A stretch of 64,000 nucleotides of DNA from Ignavibacteria bacterium (GTDB lineage Bacteria; Bacteroidota; Ignavibacteria; SZUA-365). Each line of letters begins with the position of its first letter. Within the stretch, counting starts at the first letter, position 1. A program made the position numbers and the translations under genes. Positions 54,843-64,000 of this stretch are shown piece by piece. Below the pieces are notes generated by a model. That model searched no databases. It was given only the letters and a program-made list of their open reading frames with translations, and was not told the origin of the DNA. The stretch spans positions 62,001 through 126,000 of the forward strand of contig JADKJW010000031.1 in assembly GCA_016720835.1 (NCBI GenBank), read 5' to 3'.

Positions 54843-57047
54843 TCATGCGATGTCGGCGGTGGTGAGGCGCGCGCGGAGTTTCGGGCCGAGGGCGGCGCGG
54901 ATCTGCGCGTGCGCGGGGAGACGGAGCTGCGGGTCGGTCTCGATGATGCGGAAGGCCTCCGCGCGGGCTTCGGCGAGGACGTCGCCGTCGGTGAGGAGGT
55001 TCGCGATGCGCAGCTCGGGGAAGCCGCTTTGCGCCGTTCCCCAGAGGTCGCCGGGACCGCGGATTTCCATGTCCACCTCGGAAATGCGGAAGCCGTCGAG
55101 CGTGTCGCGCAGCGTCTCGAGGCGCTTGCGGGCGTCGGACTGCTCCTTCCACTCGTCGGCGCTCTTCGATCCGCCGCTGTAGAACGCCGCGCGCGAGGTC
55201 ACGAGGATGCACCAGGCCTGCTTGCTGCCGCGCCCGACGCGGCCGCGGAGCTGATGCAGCTGCGCGAGGCCGAAGCGCTCGGCGTGCTCGATGACCATGA
55301 CGGTCGCGTTGGGGACGTCGACGCCCACTTCGATGACCGTCGTCGAGACGAGGATGTCGAGCTCGTGCCGTTTGAAGCGCATCATCACGGCGTCCTTCTC
55401 CTTCGCCGGGAGCTGCCCGTGCAGGAGGCCGACGCGCAGGTCGGGAAACACCTCCGTCCGCAGGCGCTCGTATTCGGCGGTCGCGGCCTTGAGGTCGAGC
55501 TTTTCGGATTCGCTGACGAGCGGGAAGACGATGTAGGCCTGATTGCCCGCGGCCACTTCGCCCCTGAGGAATTCGTGGACGGTGGCGGTGTCGTCATCGA
55601 AGCGTATGGCCGTCTTGATGTTCTTGCGGTTCGCGGGGAGTTCGTCGATCACGGACACGTCGAGGTCGCCGTAGAGGGTCATCGACAGCGTGCGCGGGAT
55701 GGGCGTCGCGGTCATGACCAGGACGTCGGGCATGGCGCCCTTGCGGCGCAGCGCCGCGCGCTGCATGACGCCGAAACGGTGCTGTTCGTCGATCACCACG
55801 AGGCCGAGGCTGTGGAAGGCGACATCGCCCTCGAGCAGCGCGTGCGTGCCGACGACGATGTCCACCGTCCCGCCCGCCACGCCCGCGAGGACGTCCGCCC
55901 GCATCGCGGGCGCCTGCTGGCCGACGAGCAGCCGGATGTTGAGGCCGACGTCGTTGACCATCGCCGCGATGGTGCGGTAATGCTGTTCGGCGAGGATTTC
56001 GGTGGGCACCATGAGCGCGCACTGGTGGCCGTTGTCCACGGCCACGAGCATCGAGAGCAGGGCGACCACCGTCTTGCCGCTGCCCACGTCGCCCTGCAGG
56101 AGGCGGTTCATGGGCTCGGGTTTCGCCATGTCGGCGGTGATCTCGCGCAGCACGCGCTTCTGGGCTTTCGTCAGCGTGAAGGGCAGCGCGGCGGCGAGCG
56201 CCCGGGCGCGGGGACTGTCGATCCTGAACGCGATGCCGGGCTCCGCGGTCGCGTTCGAACGCTTCTGCAGCGCGAGCTGCAGCGACAGCAGGAAGAACTC
56301 GTCGAACACCAACCGCTTCCGCGCGACGTCGCGCGCCTCCATCGATCGCGGACGGTGTATCGCCTGCAGCGCGTCGCGCAGCGGCTGCAGGGCATGCCGG
56401 TCACGGATGGAGGCGGGCGCGGCGGTTGCGCGTGTTTCGCCGTCCGCCGCCGCGGGAGGATCGTCGAAGGGATCGACGATGTCCGCGAGGTGCCGCTGCA
56501 GCGCGAGATGGATGGCCTTGCGAAAGCCGCCGTGCCGGTTGAAACCGGCCTTCTCCAGCTCGGCGCTGGAGGGGTAGACGGGCACGATGCCGCCGGTGTT
56601 GATGAATTCGAGCGTCTCCTCGTTCTCGAGTCGGTCGATGACCGGGTGCACCATGTTGGGTCGGCGTCCGAACATCGTCACGACGCCCGACACGGCCAGC
56701 GTTTCATCCCGCGCGAAACTCTTCTGCCAGTACGAGATGCCCTGGAAGAAGACGAGGTCCATCGAGCTGCTGAGGTCGCGGATCGTCACGACAAGCCGTT
56801 TTTTCTTCGCGCCCAGAGTCACGACGCCGGTGATGCGGCCGATCGTCGTGACGGTCTGGTTCAGGAAACGGTACAGTTCCGTCATCGGGACGATGGTGGA
56901 GCGATCGAGGTAACGGCGCGGGAAGTGGTAGAGCAGATCCTCGACGGTGCGTATGCCGGCGGCGCCCAACGCTTGCGCGCGGAACGATCCTACACCCGGG
57001 AGCGAGGTCACCGGGAGTTCGGAGGGCGGCGGGGGTGTCGTGTTCAT
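54843..57047 (-). CDS. recG: ATP-dependent DNA helicase RecG
   Basis: 734 residues. Wedge/OB domain (SLPGVGSFRAQAL, LLYHFPRRYLDRS, VRDL-type strands), Walker A LLQGDVGSGKTVVALL, DExH box VVIDEQHRFGVMQR, motif III MTATPIPRTLSMTLYGDLD, motif V VSTTVIEVGVDVPNATVMVI and motif VI QLRGRVGRGSKQ. RecG remodels stalled forks and branch-migrates Holliday junctions. A somewhat long insertion lies near residues 215-235 (PPAAADGETRATAAP). Transcribed divergently from the permease gene. Confidence 0.96.
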   Translation of the reverse strand: MNTTPPPPSELPVTSLPGVGSFRAQALGAAGIRTVEDLLYHFPRRYLDRSTIVPMTELYRFLNQTVTTIGRITGVVTLGAKKKRLVVTIRDLSSSMDLVFFQGISYWQKSFARDETLAVSGVVTMFGRRPNMVHPVIDRLENEETLEFINTGGIVPVYPSSAELEKAGFNRHGGFRKAIHLALQRHLADIVDPFDDPPAAADGETRATAAPASIRDRHALQPLRDALQAIHRPRSMEARDVARKRLVFDEFFLLSLQLALQKRSNATAEPGIAFRIDSPRARALAAALPFTLTKAQKRVLREITADMAKPEPMNRLLQGDVGSGKTVVALLSMLVAVDNGHQCALMVPTEILAEQHYRTIAAMVNDVGLNIRLLVGQQAPAMRADVLAGVAGGTVDIVVGTHALLEGDVAFHSLGLVVIDEQHRFGVMQRAALRRKGAMPDVLVMTATPIPRTLSMTLYGDLDVSVIDELPANRKNIKTAIRFDDDTATVHEFLRGEVAAGNQAYIVFPLVSESEKLDLKAATAEYERLRTEVFPDLRVGLLHGQLPAKEKDAVMMRFKRHELDILVSTTVIEVGVDVPNATVMVIEHAERFGLAQLHQLRGRVGRGSKQAWCILVTSRAAFYSGGSKSADEWKEQSDARKRLETLRDTLDGFRISEVDMEIRGPGDLWGTAQSGFPELRIANLLTDGDVLAEARAEAFRIIETDPQLRLPAHAQIRAALGPKLRARLTTADIA

Positions 57048-57294
57048 CGATAAAAGGTAGCATGCGCGCGGGCGTTCCGCAACTTGCGGAAACGACGGGC
57101 GAAAAATGATCGCGAAGGCGGGAGCCTCGCCGATGCGTTGCGTCCATGGGAGGCCCGGTCGCGCGCGGCCCGGATCCGGGCGGCGGACAAGGAGTAAACT
57201 CTCCGGCGGGGAAAAAGTTCCGGTTGGACGGGGTTGTCTTGCGCGGCCGGAGGGGAGTGGCTAGATTTCGCGATCCAAACAACAGACAGGGAGG

Positions 57295-58623
57295 ATGCGG
57301 CGGGTGGCCGAACAGGATTTCAGGAAACGGCTGTCGGTGTTCGATCTGACCATGATCGTCATCGGCACGATGATCGGCTCGGGAATTTTCCTGACGCCGT
57401 CGCTCATCGTGCGGCATCTCGGCGACGCGCGGCTCGTCTACGGCATCTGGATCCTGGGCGGAGTGATGGCCGCCGCCGGCGCGCTCACCTTTGCGGAACT
57501 GTCGAACGTGCATCCGCGCGTCGGCGGCATCTACGCGTACCTCACGGAAGCGTACCATCCGTCCGTCGGATTCGCGTACGGCTGGTGCATGCTGCTGGTC
57601 ATGAACTCGGGCTCGCTCGCCGCCCTGTGCACGGCCTGCATCACCTACGTCGCGTATTTTTTCCCGATGACGGCCTGGGCGCAGAAATTCGCCGCGACGG
57701 GCGTGATGCTCGTGCTCACGGCGGTCAACATCGCGGGCGTGCGGCAGGGGAGCGCGGTGTCCAACGTCTTCTCGATGACCAAGATTCTCGGCATCGCGGC
57801 CATCATCCTCGGCGCGCTGTTCATCCCGCATGCGGCGCCGGTCGCTGCCGCCCCCGTTCCGCCGCCGGCGAATCTCGGCACGGCCCTCGCGATGGCGATG
57901 GTCGGCGTCCTGTGGTCGTACGGCGGCTGGCAGTACGCGACCTTTCCCGCCGGGGAAGTGCGCGCCCCGGGGCGGTCGATCCCGCTGAGCATCCTGCTCG
58001 GCGTCGGCCTGATCATCCTGCTCTACCTCGGCGCGAACACCGCGTATCTGACCGTGCTGCCGCTGGACGCGATCGCGGGCGACTCGCGCGTGGCGTCGCT
58101 CACCGCCGAGCGGCTCGTGGGGCCCGCCGGCGGGACCTTCATCGCGGTGCTGATCGCGCTGTCCACCTTCGGCACCGCGAGCGTGTACACGCTCGCCGCC
58201 CCGCGCATCTATTACGCGATGGCGCGTGACGGCGTGTTCTTTCGCTCGGTCGCGACGCTGCATCCGCGTCGCGGCACGCCGGTGCGCGCGCTGCTGCTGC
58301 AGCTGGCCGCCGTCACCGCGCTGATCTTTTCGGGGTCCTTCGAGGAACTGATTTCCTACGTGGCTTTCGTCGATTGGATCTTCTACGCGCTCGCGGCAGG
58401 CGCGGTCTTCATCTTCCGCCGCACCCACGCCCGCGCCGAGCGGCGCTACAGGACGCCGGGATACCCGGTCACGCCCGCGTTTTTCATCCTCGTCTCGCTG
58501 TGCTTCGTCGGCTATCTGTTCTACAACGAGACCGTGAAGTCCGGCATCGGTCTGGCCATCCTTCTCGCGTCCGCGCCCGCGTATCTGCTGTGGAAGCGGC
58601 GGAGGCGTTCCGACGCGGCATGA
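57295..58623 (+). CDS. APC-family amino-acid permease
   Basis: About 440 residues with 12 hydrophobic helices. TM1 has the unwound motif IGTMIGSGIFLTPS that binds the amino-acid backbone; GALTFAELSNVHPRVGGIYAYL and ASVYTLAAPRIYYAMARDG are LAT/APC signatures. The ATG at 57295 abuts a GGGAGG site, while the in-frame GTG at 57304 is spaced about 9 bases from it and is the likelier start. Substrate not determinable; Ser/Thr exchanger-like permeases are closest in pattern. Confidence 0.9.
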   Translation: MRRVAEQDFRKRLSVFDLTMIVIGTMIGSGIFLTPSLIVRHLGDARLVYGIWILGGVMAAAGALTFAELSNVHPRVGGIYAYLTEAYHPSVGFAYGWCMLLVMNSGSLAALCTACITYVAYFFPMTAWAQKFAATGVMLVLTAVNIAGVRQGSAVSNVFSMTKILGIAAIILGALFIPHAAPVAAAPVPPPANLGTALAMAMVGVLWSYGGWQYATFPAGEVRAPGRSIPLSILLGVGLIILLYLGANTAYLTVLPLDAIAGDSRVASLTAERLVGPAGGTFIAVLIALSTFGTASVYTLAAPRIYYAMARDGVFFRSVATLHPRRGTPVRALLLQLAAVTALIFSGSFEELISYVAFVDWIFYALAAGAVFIFRRTHARAERRYRTPGYPVTPAFFILVSLCFVGYLFYNETVKSGIGLAILLASAPAYLLWKRRRRSDAA

Positions 58624-58707
58624 GGCGGTATGGATCGTTTCTCTGCGGCCTGCCGAAATGGTATATTTCGCGATGATTTTTTTTCAGTTGACGCAGTGTG
58701 ATATCGC

Positions 58708-60723
58708 ATGAGCACCACGAAGAAACGGCCCGTCGCGAGGCGGCAGGAACGCGGAGCCCCCGCGCAGTCGATGCAGCCCTTCCAGTTCAGCGGCCGGACG
58801 CAGCTCCTGCTCGGGCTGCTTGCGGCGGCCGCGGCCGTCGTTGCGGGCCTGCTGTACCTGATCCCGATGGAGGCGACGGCGGGAGCCTTCGGTTTTCCTT
58901 CCGATGATTCGTACATCTCGCTGACCTTCGCGAAAAACCTTCGCGAATTCGGGTCCTATTCCTACTTCCAGAACGCGATGGTGACGTCGGGCAGCAGTTC
59001 GCCGCTCTACGTGTTCCTTCTTGCGCTGATCGGCCTCGTCACCTCGCACGGCGTCGGCGCCGCCGCCCTGGTCGGCGTGGCGGCCTTCGCGATCGCGGCG
59101 TGGCTGCTCTTCCGTCTGGCCCTGCAGCTCTTCGCGGAGGAGCAGTGGCTCGCGCTGGTGACGGTGGCGCTGTTCGTGCTCTTCCCGCGCCTGCAGGCCG
59201 CCGCGGTGTCGGGAACGGCCGCCATGGTGTACACCGCGCTGACGCTCGCGTCCGCGTACGCGTATTTCACGCGTCGGACCGTGCTGTTCTTCGTCTTCGC
59301 CGGGCTCGCGCTGTGGGCGCGCCCCGACGCGCTGGTCTTCATCCTCGCGGCCCTGCTGCATCTGCTCTACCATCACCTTGTCGTGCCGACGGACCGGTCC
59401 GCTCCGCAGGACGACGGCACGCGGGCGACGCGGCAGCGCGCGGCGCGCATCGGCGGCATCATCTTTCTCGCGCTCGTCGGGGGGTACGCGGCATTCAATC
59501 TCGTGCTGAGCGGCACCGTGCTGCCCAATGCCGTGGGCGCGAAGCTCGCGTACTACCACGACCTGACGCCTCCGCCGTTTCTCGCGAGCGTCTTCAGCGT
59601 ATTCTCGTCGGCCGGCGGGGCCGTGCTCGTCGTGTTCATGGGTATCGGCCTGCTGGACACGCTCGCGGCGTTCGCGCGGAGGAAGCCCGCGCCGATGCTG
59701 ATGGCGACCTTCATCGCGATCGGCACCGTGACGGCGTACGGGCTGCTGCTGCCCTTTCTCTTCGACGACGCGCGCGTCCTCGTTCCGGTGTTCCCCTTCG
59801 CCCTGCTGCTCGGCGTGCACGGCGTGCGTCGCATCGCCGCGTGGCTGCGGCAGCTCCTGCCCATTCCCGCCATGCGCGGCATCGGACAGGGCCTCTCCTA
59901 CGCGGTGTTTGCCGGTGTCGTCATCCTGCATCTCGCGGATTGGAGCGGCACGCGCGCCGCATACTTCCGCGCGGTCCGCTACGTGGAGGACCGGCACATC
60001 GCGGCGGCGCGGTGGATTCGCAACACCACTCCCGCGGACGCCGTCGTCGCGACGAACGTCGTGGGCGCCATGGGCTATTACGGCCAACGGCAGCTCATCG
60101 ACATGACCGGTGTGGTGACGCCCGCGATGATCCCGAGCATCGGCAACCTCGCGCATCTGGAAGCGTACGTCAAGGGGATGAAGACCACCTACATCGCCAC
60201 CCTGCGCGAGCGCATGGAGATCGCGAACTCGAATCCCGTGTTCACGTCCGACATGCGCACGCCGGAAGTGATGGAAGTGTTCTCCTACGCGCCGGGGCGC
60301 ACGCACATCATGGCGCAGCGGGCCAGCGCGCTGAACCAGCAGGCCGCGAAGTACATGGCGTCGAAGCTCGACGGCGACGCGCTCCCGCTGCTGCAGCAGT
60401 CGTACCAGCTCGATCCGAATTCCGCGCGCACCTGCACGCTGCTGGGCGTCGCGCTGCTGAACCTGCGCGATACCACCCGCGCCGTGGAGGCCCTGCAGAA
60501 GGCGCTGCGCCTGCACCCGGACTACGCTCCGGCGATGGTGCCGCTGGCGGACGTGCTGACGGTCTCGGGCGAGTACATCACCGCGCTGTCCCTGCTGCGC
60601 AGGGCCATCGGTCTCGCGCCGAACTCCCAGATCGCGAGGACGTCGCTCGAGCGGACGGTGCGGCGCCACTACGAGGATTCGCTCGCCGCGAAGGGCTACG
60701 CGCGCATGCGTCTGCAGAACTGA
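58708..60723 (+). CDS. GT-C type membrane glycosyltransferase with C-terminal TPRs
   Basis: 671 residues. A Lys/Arg-rich N-terminus, then TM1 and FPSDDSYISLTFAKNL, the DD-type loop of GT-C enzymes that bind a polyprenyl-phosphate sugar. About 11 TM helices run to residue 415, followed by a periplasmic segment (TTPADAVVATNVVGAMGYYG). Residues about 535-660 carry three TPRs (ALPLLQQSYQLDPNSART, AVEALQKALRLHPDYAP, ALSLLRRAIGLAPNSQ). It probably transfers a sugar to lipid A, glycan or protein at the outer face of the inner membrane; acceptor unknown. Confidence 0.8.
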   Translation: MSTTKKRPVARRQERGAPAQSMQPFQFSGRTQLLLGLLAAAAAVVAGLLYLIPMEATAGAFGFPSDDSYISLTFAKNLREFGSYSYFQNAMVTSGSSSPLYVFLLALIGLVTSHGVGAAALVGVAAFAIAAWLLFRLALQLFAEEQWLALVTVALFVLFPRLQAAAVSGTAAMVYTALTLASAYAYFTRRTVLFFVFAGLALWARPDALVFILAALLHLLYHHLVVPTDRSAPQDDGTRATRQRAARIGGIIFLALVGGYAAFNLVLSGTVLPNAVGAKLAYYHDLTPPPFLASVFSVFSSAGGAVLVVFMGIGLLDTLAAFARRKPAPMLMATFIAIGTVTAYGLLLPFLFDDARVLVPVFPFALLLGVHGVRRIAAWLRQLLPIPAMRGIGQGLSYAVFAGVVILHLADWSGTRAAYFRAVRYVEDRHIAAARWIRNTTPADAVVATNVVGAMGYYGQRQLIDMTGVVTPAMIPSIGNLAHLEAYVKGMKTTYIATLRERMEIANSNPVFTSDMRTPEVMEVFSYAPGRTHIMAQRASALNQQAAKYMASKLDGDALPLLQQSYQLDPNSARTCTLLGVALLNLRDTTRAVEALQKALRLHPDYAPAMVPLADVLTVSGEYITALSLLRRAIGLAPNSQIARTSLERTVRRHYEDSLAAKGYARMRLQN

Positions 60724-60735
60724 CCCCGGTACCCA

Positions 60736-62476
60736 TTGCGCATCCGCGTGAATCGCAACATCCTGTCGCACCGTGCCCTGCGCGCGAGGATCTCCCGCCG
60801 ACGTCCCTTCGCGCTCGCGTTCCTCCTGCTCCTGCTCGCGCAGGGGGTTGTTGCACAGACGGGTCCGGCCCGCGAGTTGCGCGGCGTCTGGCTGACGACG
60901 CTGTCCGGTCTCGACTGGCCCCGCGCGTCGCTGGCAGGCAATCCGTCCGCGCAGCAGGCCGCGCTCGCGTCGATCCTCGACAACGTGCAGCGCATGCGCC
61001 TGAACGCCGTCTTCTTCCAGGTCCGTTCGCGGGGTAACGCCTTCTACGCGTCGGAGATGGAACCGTGGGCCTCGGAGTTGACGGGGCGCCTCGGCGCCGA
61101 TCCGGGCTGGGATCCCCTGCAATTCGCGATTGACGCGTGCCGGCAGCGCGGTCTGGAAGTGCACGCCTGGATGAACGTGTACAAGGTGTGGAGCGGGAGC
61201 GCGTCGCCGCCGCGCAGCACGCCGCCGCACGTGATGCACGCGCATCCCGAGTGGGTGACCCGCCACGGCGAGGATGCGTGGATCGATCCCGGCATCCCGG
61301 AGGCGCGCGCGTATCTCGTCGACCTGTTCGCGGACCTCGCGCAGCGCTACGATATCGACGCCGTGCATCTCGACTACGCGCGGTATCCCGAAGCGGATTT
61401 CAACGATGCCGCGACGTTCCAGAAATACGGCCGGGGCGCGAACAAGGCCGATTGGCGGCGCGAGAACGTGACCGCCTTCGTGCGCGCGCTGTCCGGGCGG
61501 CTCCGCGCCGTGAAGCCGCGCCTGCAGATCGGCGCCGCGCCCATCGGGATCTACGAGAACATCCCCGGGGCGCGCGGCTGGCAGGGCTACCATGCCGTGT
61601 CGCAGGACTCCCGCGGCTGGCTGCGCGCGGGGCTCATCGATTACGTCGCGCCGCAGATCTACTGGGGGCTGCGCTGCGCGCGGCAGCACCATCGATTTCG
61701 AGGCGCTCGTGCGCGACTGGCAGGGGGCGTCCGCCGGCCGCCTCGTGTACGCGGGCATGGCTCCGTACAAGGACAATGTGCGCGCCGGACTCGCGGAGAT
61801 GATCGACGCCACGCGGGCGCAGGGCGCGCGCGGCGAGCTGTATTTCCGCTACGAGCACATCGCCGACGGCGCGCCGTTCATGGACCGCTACGCCGCGCCG
61901 GCCATCCCGCCGTCGCTGCCCTGGCGCGATGCCATCCGGCCCAATCCGCCGACGCGTCTCGCCGTCGCGTTCAACGAAGGCGCGGCCACCGTGTCGTGGA
62001 CTCCTCCCGCTCCGGCCCTGGACGGCGACCGCGCCTGGAAATTCGCGGTGTACCGCGACGGCGCCCTTGCCGCCGTGCTGCCCGGCATCGGCGCGTCCTT
62101 CGTCGATTCGCGCCCGGGCGCCTCCTATTCCGTCACCGCGCTGGATCGTCTCCACAACGAGAGCGAGCCCGCGACGTCGCTCGCGGCGGCGGCTTCGACG
62201 CGCCTGCCCGCGCCGTCCATCGCGGCATCGGCGCCGCGCGTTTCCGATGCGGTGGACGTTTCCGACAAGCTCGTGCTCATCGCCTACGAGGTGCCGGTGG
62301 CGACCGTCGTGCGTCTGCGCCTGCTCGATCTCAACGACGCGGAGGCGGCAATCCTCGTCGACGGCATGCACGCGCCGGGTTCCTACGTGATCGGCATCGA
62401 GCTCGACAGGCTTTCCGGACCGATCGGCTCCTACGTGTTCGAAGCCGGGGAATATCGCGCGGTCCGTCCCTTCTGA
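60736..62476 (+). CDS. GHL10-type glycosyl hydrolase (family 10-like), one frameshift
   Basis: Starts at TTG 60736 or GTG 60748; signal peptide LAFLLLLLAQGVVAQ. The catalytic-like barrel begins LRGVWLTTLSGLDWPR and includes NAVFFQVRSRGNAFYASEME, VHAWMNVYKVW and DAVHLDYARYP, as in the GHL10/DUF187 family thought to act on peptidoglycan or polysaccharide. The frame breaks at a five-G run (61664-61668); the other frame continues STIDFEALVRDW to the stop at 62476. A fibronectin-III-like domain follows (LAVAFNEGAATVSWTPP) plus about 90 further residues. About 580 residues joined. Confidence 0.82.
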
Positions 62477-62542
62477 TTCCGCCGCGCAGCTCCTATTTTG
62501 GGGAGACACGCAACGTTCGATCATCGCGTCCAGTCCGCGGAG

Positions 62543-64000
62543 ATGTCAGCCACGTCCCTTCCTCCTTCCATTCTCGCGCGCTGCGCCGATCCGGCGCGCG
62601 GCGTCTTTCTGCACGGGAAGCTGCTCGCCCGCGCCGCGAAGGCCATGCGCCGGGGCGCCACGCGCTTCGATGCCGTGCTCCTGCCGGCGCTCGAGAGCGT
62701 CCCGGACGCGGAGCGGGCGCTCCTGCATCTCGACCGGCACGTGGAGGCGGCGTTCAGTCCGTCGGGCATCCTCGAGGAATTCGAGGCCCAGCCGCATCTG
62801 CTCGAGCTGTTCTTCCGCCTGGTGCTGTCATCGGAGTTTCTCGCCGACATCTTTGTGCGCGACCCCGAATTGCTTCGCTGGCTCGCGACCTCGGGCGTGC
62901 TCGCGCGGCGGAAGTCGCGCGACGAGATGCTCGCGGAAACGGCGGACGCCGTGCAGCGTTTCCTCGGACCCGAGAAACGGCTGCGCGCCCTCAAGCGGTA
63001 TCAGCGCCGTGAACTGCTGCGCATCGCCGCGCGTGATATTCTCCATGCGCCGCCGCTCGACGACACCGTCACCGAGCTGTCCTGGCTCGCGGACGGCGTG
63101 ACGGGCGCGGCGCTGCGCGAGGCGACGGCGCGAGTGGAGGAGCGCGCCGGCTGCGCGATCGGCACCCCGCTGTGCATCCTCGCGCTCGGCAAATGGGGCG
63201 GGGAGGAACTGAACTACAGTTCCGACATCGATTTCATGGTCGTCTACGGCGAGCACCGCGAGGCCGGCAGAAGCTCGACGCAGGAACTCGTCGTCAAAGT
63301 CACGGAGCTGCTCGTCCGGTATGTGACGGATCCGGTCCCCGAAGGCGCGCTGTACCGATGCGACCTGCGCCTGCGGCCCGACGGCGCCGCCGGAGCGACC
63401 GCGCTTTCGCTGGCGGCGACGCTCTCGTACTACGAAGCGCGCGGCGCCCTGTGGGAACGGCAGATGCTGATCAAGGCGCGTCCCGCGGCGGGGGATGAAG
63501 CGTTCGGCGCGGCGGTGCTCGAACGGCTGCGGCCCTTCGTCTATCCTCGCGCGCTCGCCGTGCCGCCCTCGCGACTCGTGCAGGACATCCGCGGCCGCCT
63601 CGCGCTGCGCTGGAACGAGGCGGACGACGTCAAGCACGGGCGGGGCGGCATCCGGGACATCGAATTCAGCGTGCAGGCCCTCCAGCAGCTCCACGGGGGC
63701 GCCGATGCGAACGTCCGCATGCAGGGAACGCTCGCCGCCATGCACGGCCTCTCGGAGCGCGGCGCCCTGTCGGAGGACGAACGGGCGCGCTTCTCGGCGG
63801 CGTACCGCTTCCTGCGCCGCACCGAGCACATGCTGCAGCTTCGCGCGTTCGAACAGACGCACGCGCTGCCCGCGACGCCCGGAGAACGCGACGCGCTCGC
63901 CTATGCCATGGACACCGCGTCCTGGGACGTCTTCGCCGCCCGTCTCGACGCCGCGCGCGATGCGGTGCGCGAAATATCGGATACATTGCTCTCGTATTCC
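62543..64000 (+). CDS. glnE: Glutamine-synthetase adenylyltransferase GlnE (3' partial)
   Basis: ATG at 62543 behind GGAG; the frame is open to the window edge (486 residues visible of about 900-1000). The adenylyl-removing domain shows ILALGKWGGEELNY near residue 213 followed by SSDIDFMVVY with metal-binding Asp residues, then LYRCDLRLRPDGAAG, LIKARPAAGD and KHGRGGIRDIEFSVQ. GlnE adds or removes AMP on glutamine synthetase according to nitrogen status via PII. The N-terminal extension before the nucleotidyltransferase motif is slightly longer than in E. coli. The second (adenylylating) domain lies outside the window. Confidence 0.95.
   Translation, partial: MSATSLPPSILARCADPARGVFLHGKLLARAAKAMRRGATRFDAVLLPALESVPDAERALLHLDRHVEAAFSPSGILEEFEAQPHLLELFFRLVLSSEFLADIFVRDPELLRWLATSGVLARRKSRDEMLAETADAVQRFLGPEKRLRALKRYQRRELLRIAARDILHAPPLDDTVTELSWLADGVTGAALREATARVEERAGCAIGTPLCILALGKWGGEELNYSSDIDFMVVYGEHREAGRSSTQELVVKVTELLVRYVTDPVPEGALYRCDLRLRPDGAAGATALSLAATLSYYEARGALWERQMLIKARPAAGDEAFGAAVLERLRPFVYPRALAVPPSRLVQDIRGRLALRWNEADDVKHGRGGIRDIEFSVQALQQLHGGADANVRMQGTLAAMHGLSERGALSEDERARFSAAYRFLRRTEHMLQLRAFEQTHALPATPGERDALAYAMDTASWDVFAARLDAARDAVREISDTLLSYS

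Noticed and set aside
54810..57053. 747-codon open frame on the plus strand
   Set aside because: Lies opposite recG, all of whose helicase motifs are intact on the minus strand.
58684..61812. 1042-codon open frame on the minus strand
   Set aside because: Antisense shadow of the GT-C and GHL10 genes: composition is Arg/His/Gly-rich without domains, and the plus-strand genes have clear motifs. Long antisense frames are expected at this G+C.

Overview
The window is high in G+C (about two thirds by eye) and comes from a member of the FCB superphylum, most likely the Bacteroidota/Ignavibacteriota/Kapabacteria part of it. The main evidence is eight secreted proteins ending in a type IX secretion (T9SS) type A sorting domain. 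DUF4153, DUF4386, Omp28-like and Wzi-like proteins, bacillithiol BshB1 and a Bacteroidota-style L31-S18-L28 ribosomal cluster agree with this. It looks like a metagenome or long-read chromosome segment: several housekeeping genes carry single-base frameshifts, many of them in homopolymers.

Layout. 1-10.5 kb: a large repeat-rich T9SS surface protein (cut at its 5' end), a thioredoxin-fold exported protein, a DUF4386 membrane protein between two 129-bp direct repeats, three small membrane proteins, a 76-bp tandem repeat, and two T9SS cargo proteins. 10.8-17.6 kb: a receiver-PAS-PAS-histidine kinase, a DUF4153 membrane protein, a Wzi-like outer-membrane protein and an Omp28-like T9SS protein. 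17.7-23.2 kb: a sugar-phosphate and lower-glycolysis cluster (GlmM-like mutase, enolase, glycerate 2-kinase, a second phosphohexomutase). 23.7-25.5 kb: IS110-family element copy 1. 25.6-32.2 kb: a tandemly duplicated family of exported proteins of unknown function (first copy decayed) and two lipoproteins. 32.3-43.4 kb: three T9SS cargos, an FKBP isomerase, a PASTA protein, BshB1, and a large membrane protein with a spermidine-synthase-like domain plus TPRs. 43.6-44.6 kb: ribosomal cluster. 44.7-49.9 kb: outer-membrane proteins, a glycerophosphodiesterase lipoprotein and a DUF3160 T9SS protein. 50.5-53.7 kb: two SpoU-family RNA methyltransferases flanking IS110 copy 2. 53.8-64 kb: a methyltransferase, RecG, an amino-acid permease, a GT-C glycosyltransferase, a GHL10-type hydrolase and the start of GlnE.

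The most interesting signal is the pair of IS110-family elements. Each keeps a roughly 150-nt 5' non-coding region that folds by eye into the three-part layout of a bridge RNA: a 5' stem-loop, a target-binding loop and a donor-binding loop. The predicted guides match the element's own ends and the repeat into which both copies are inserted. An unoccupied copy of that repeat lies at about 50.12 kb. The intergenic spaces also carry a family of heptamer and octamer minisatellites.
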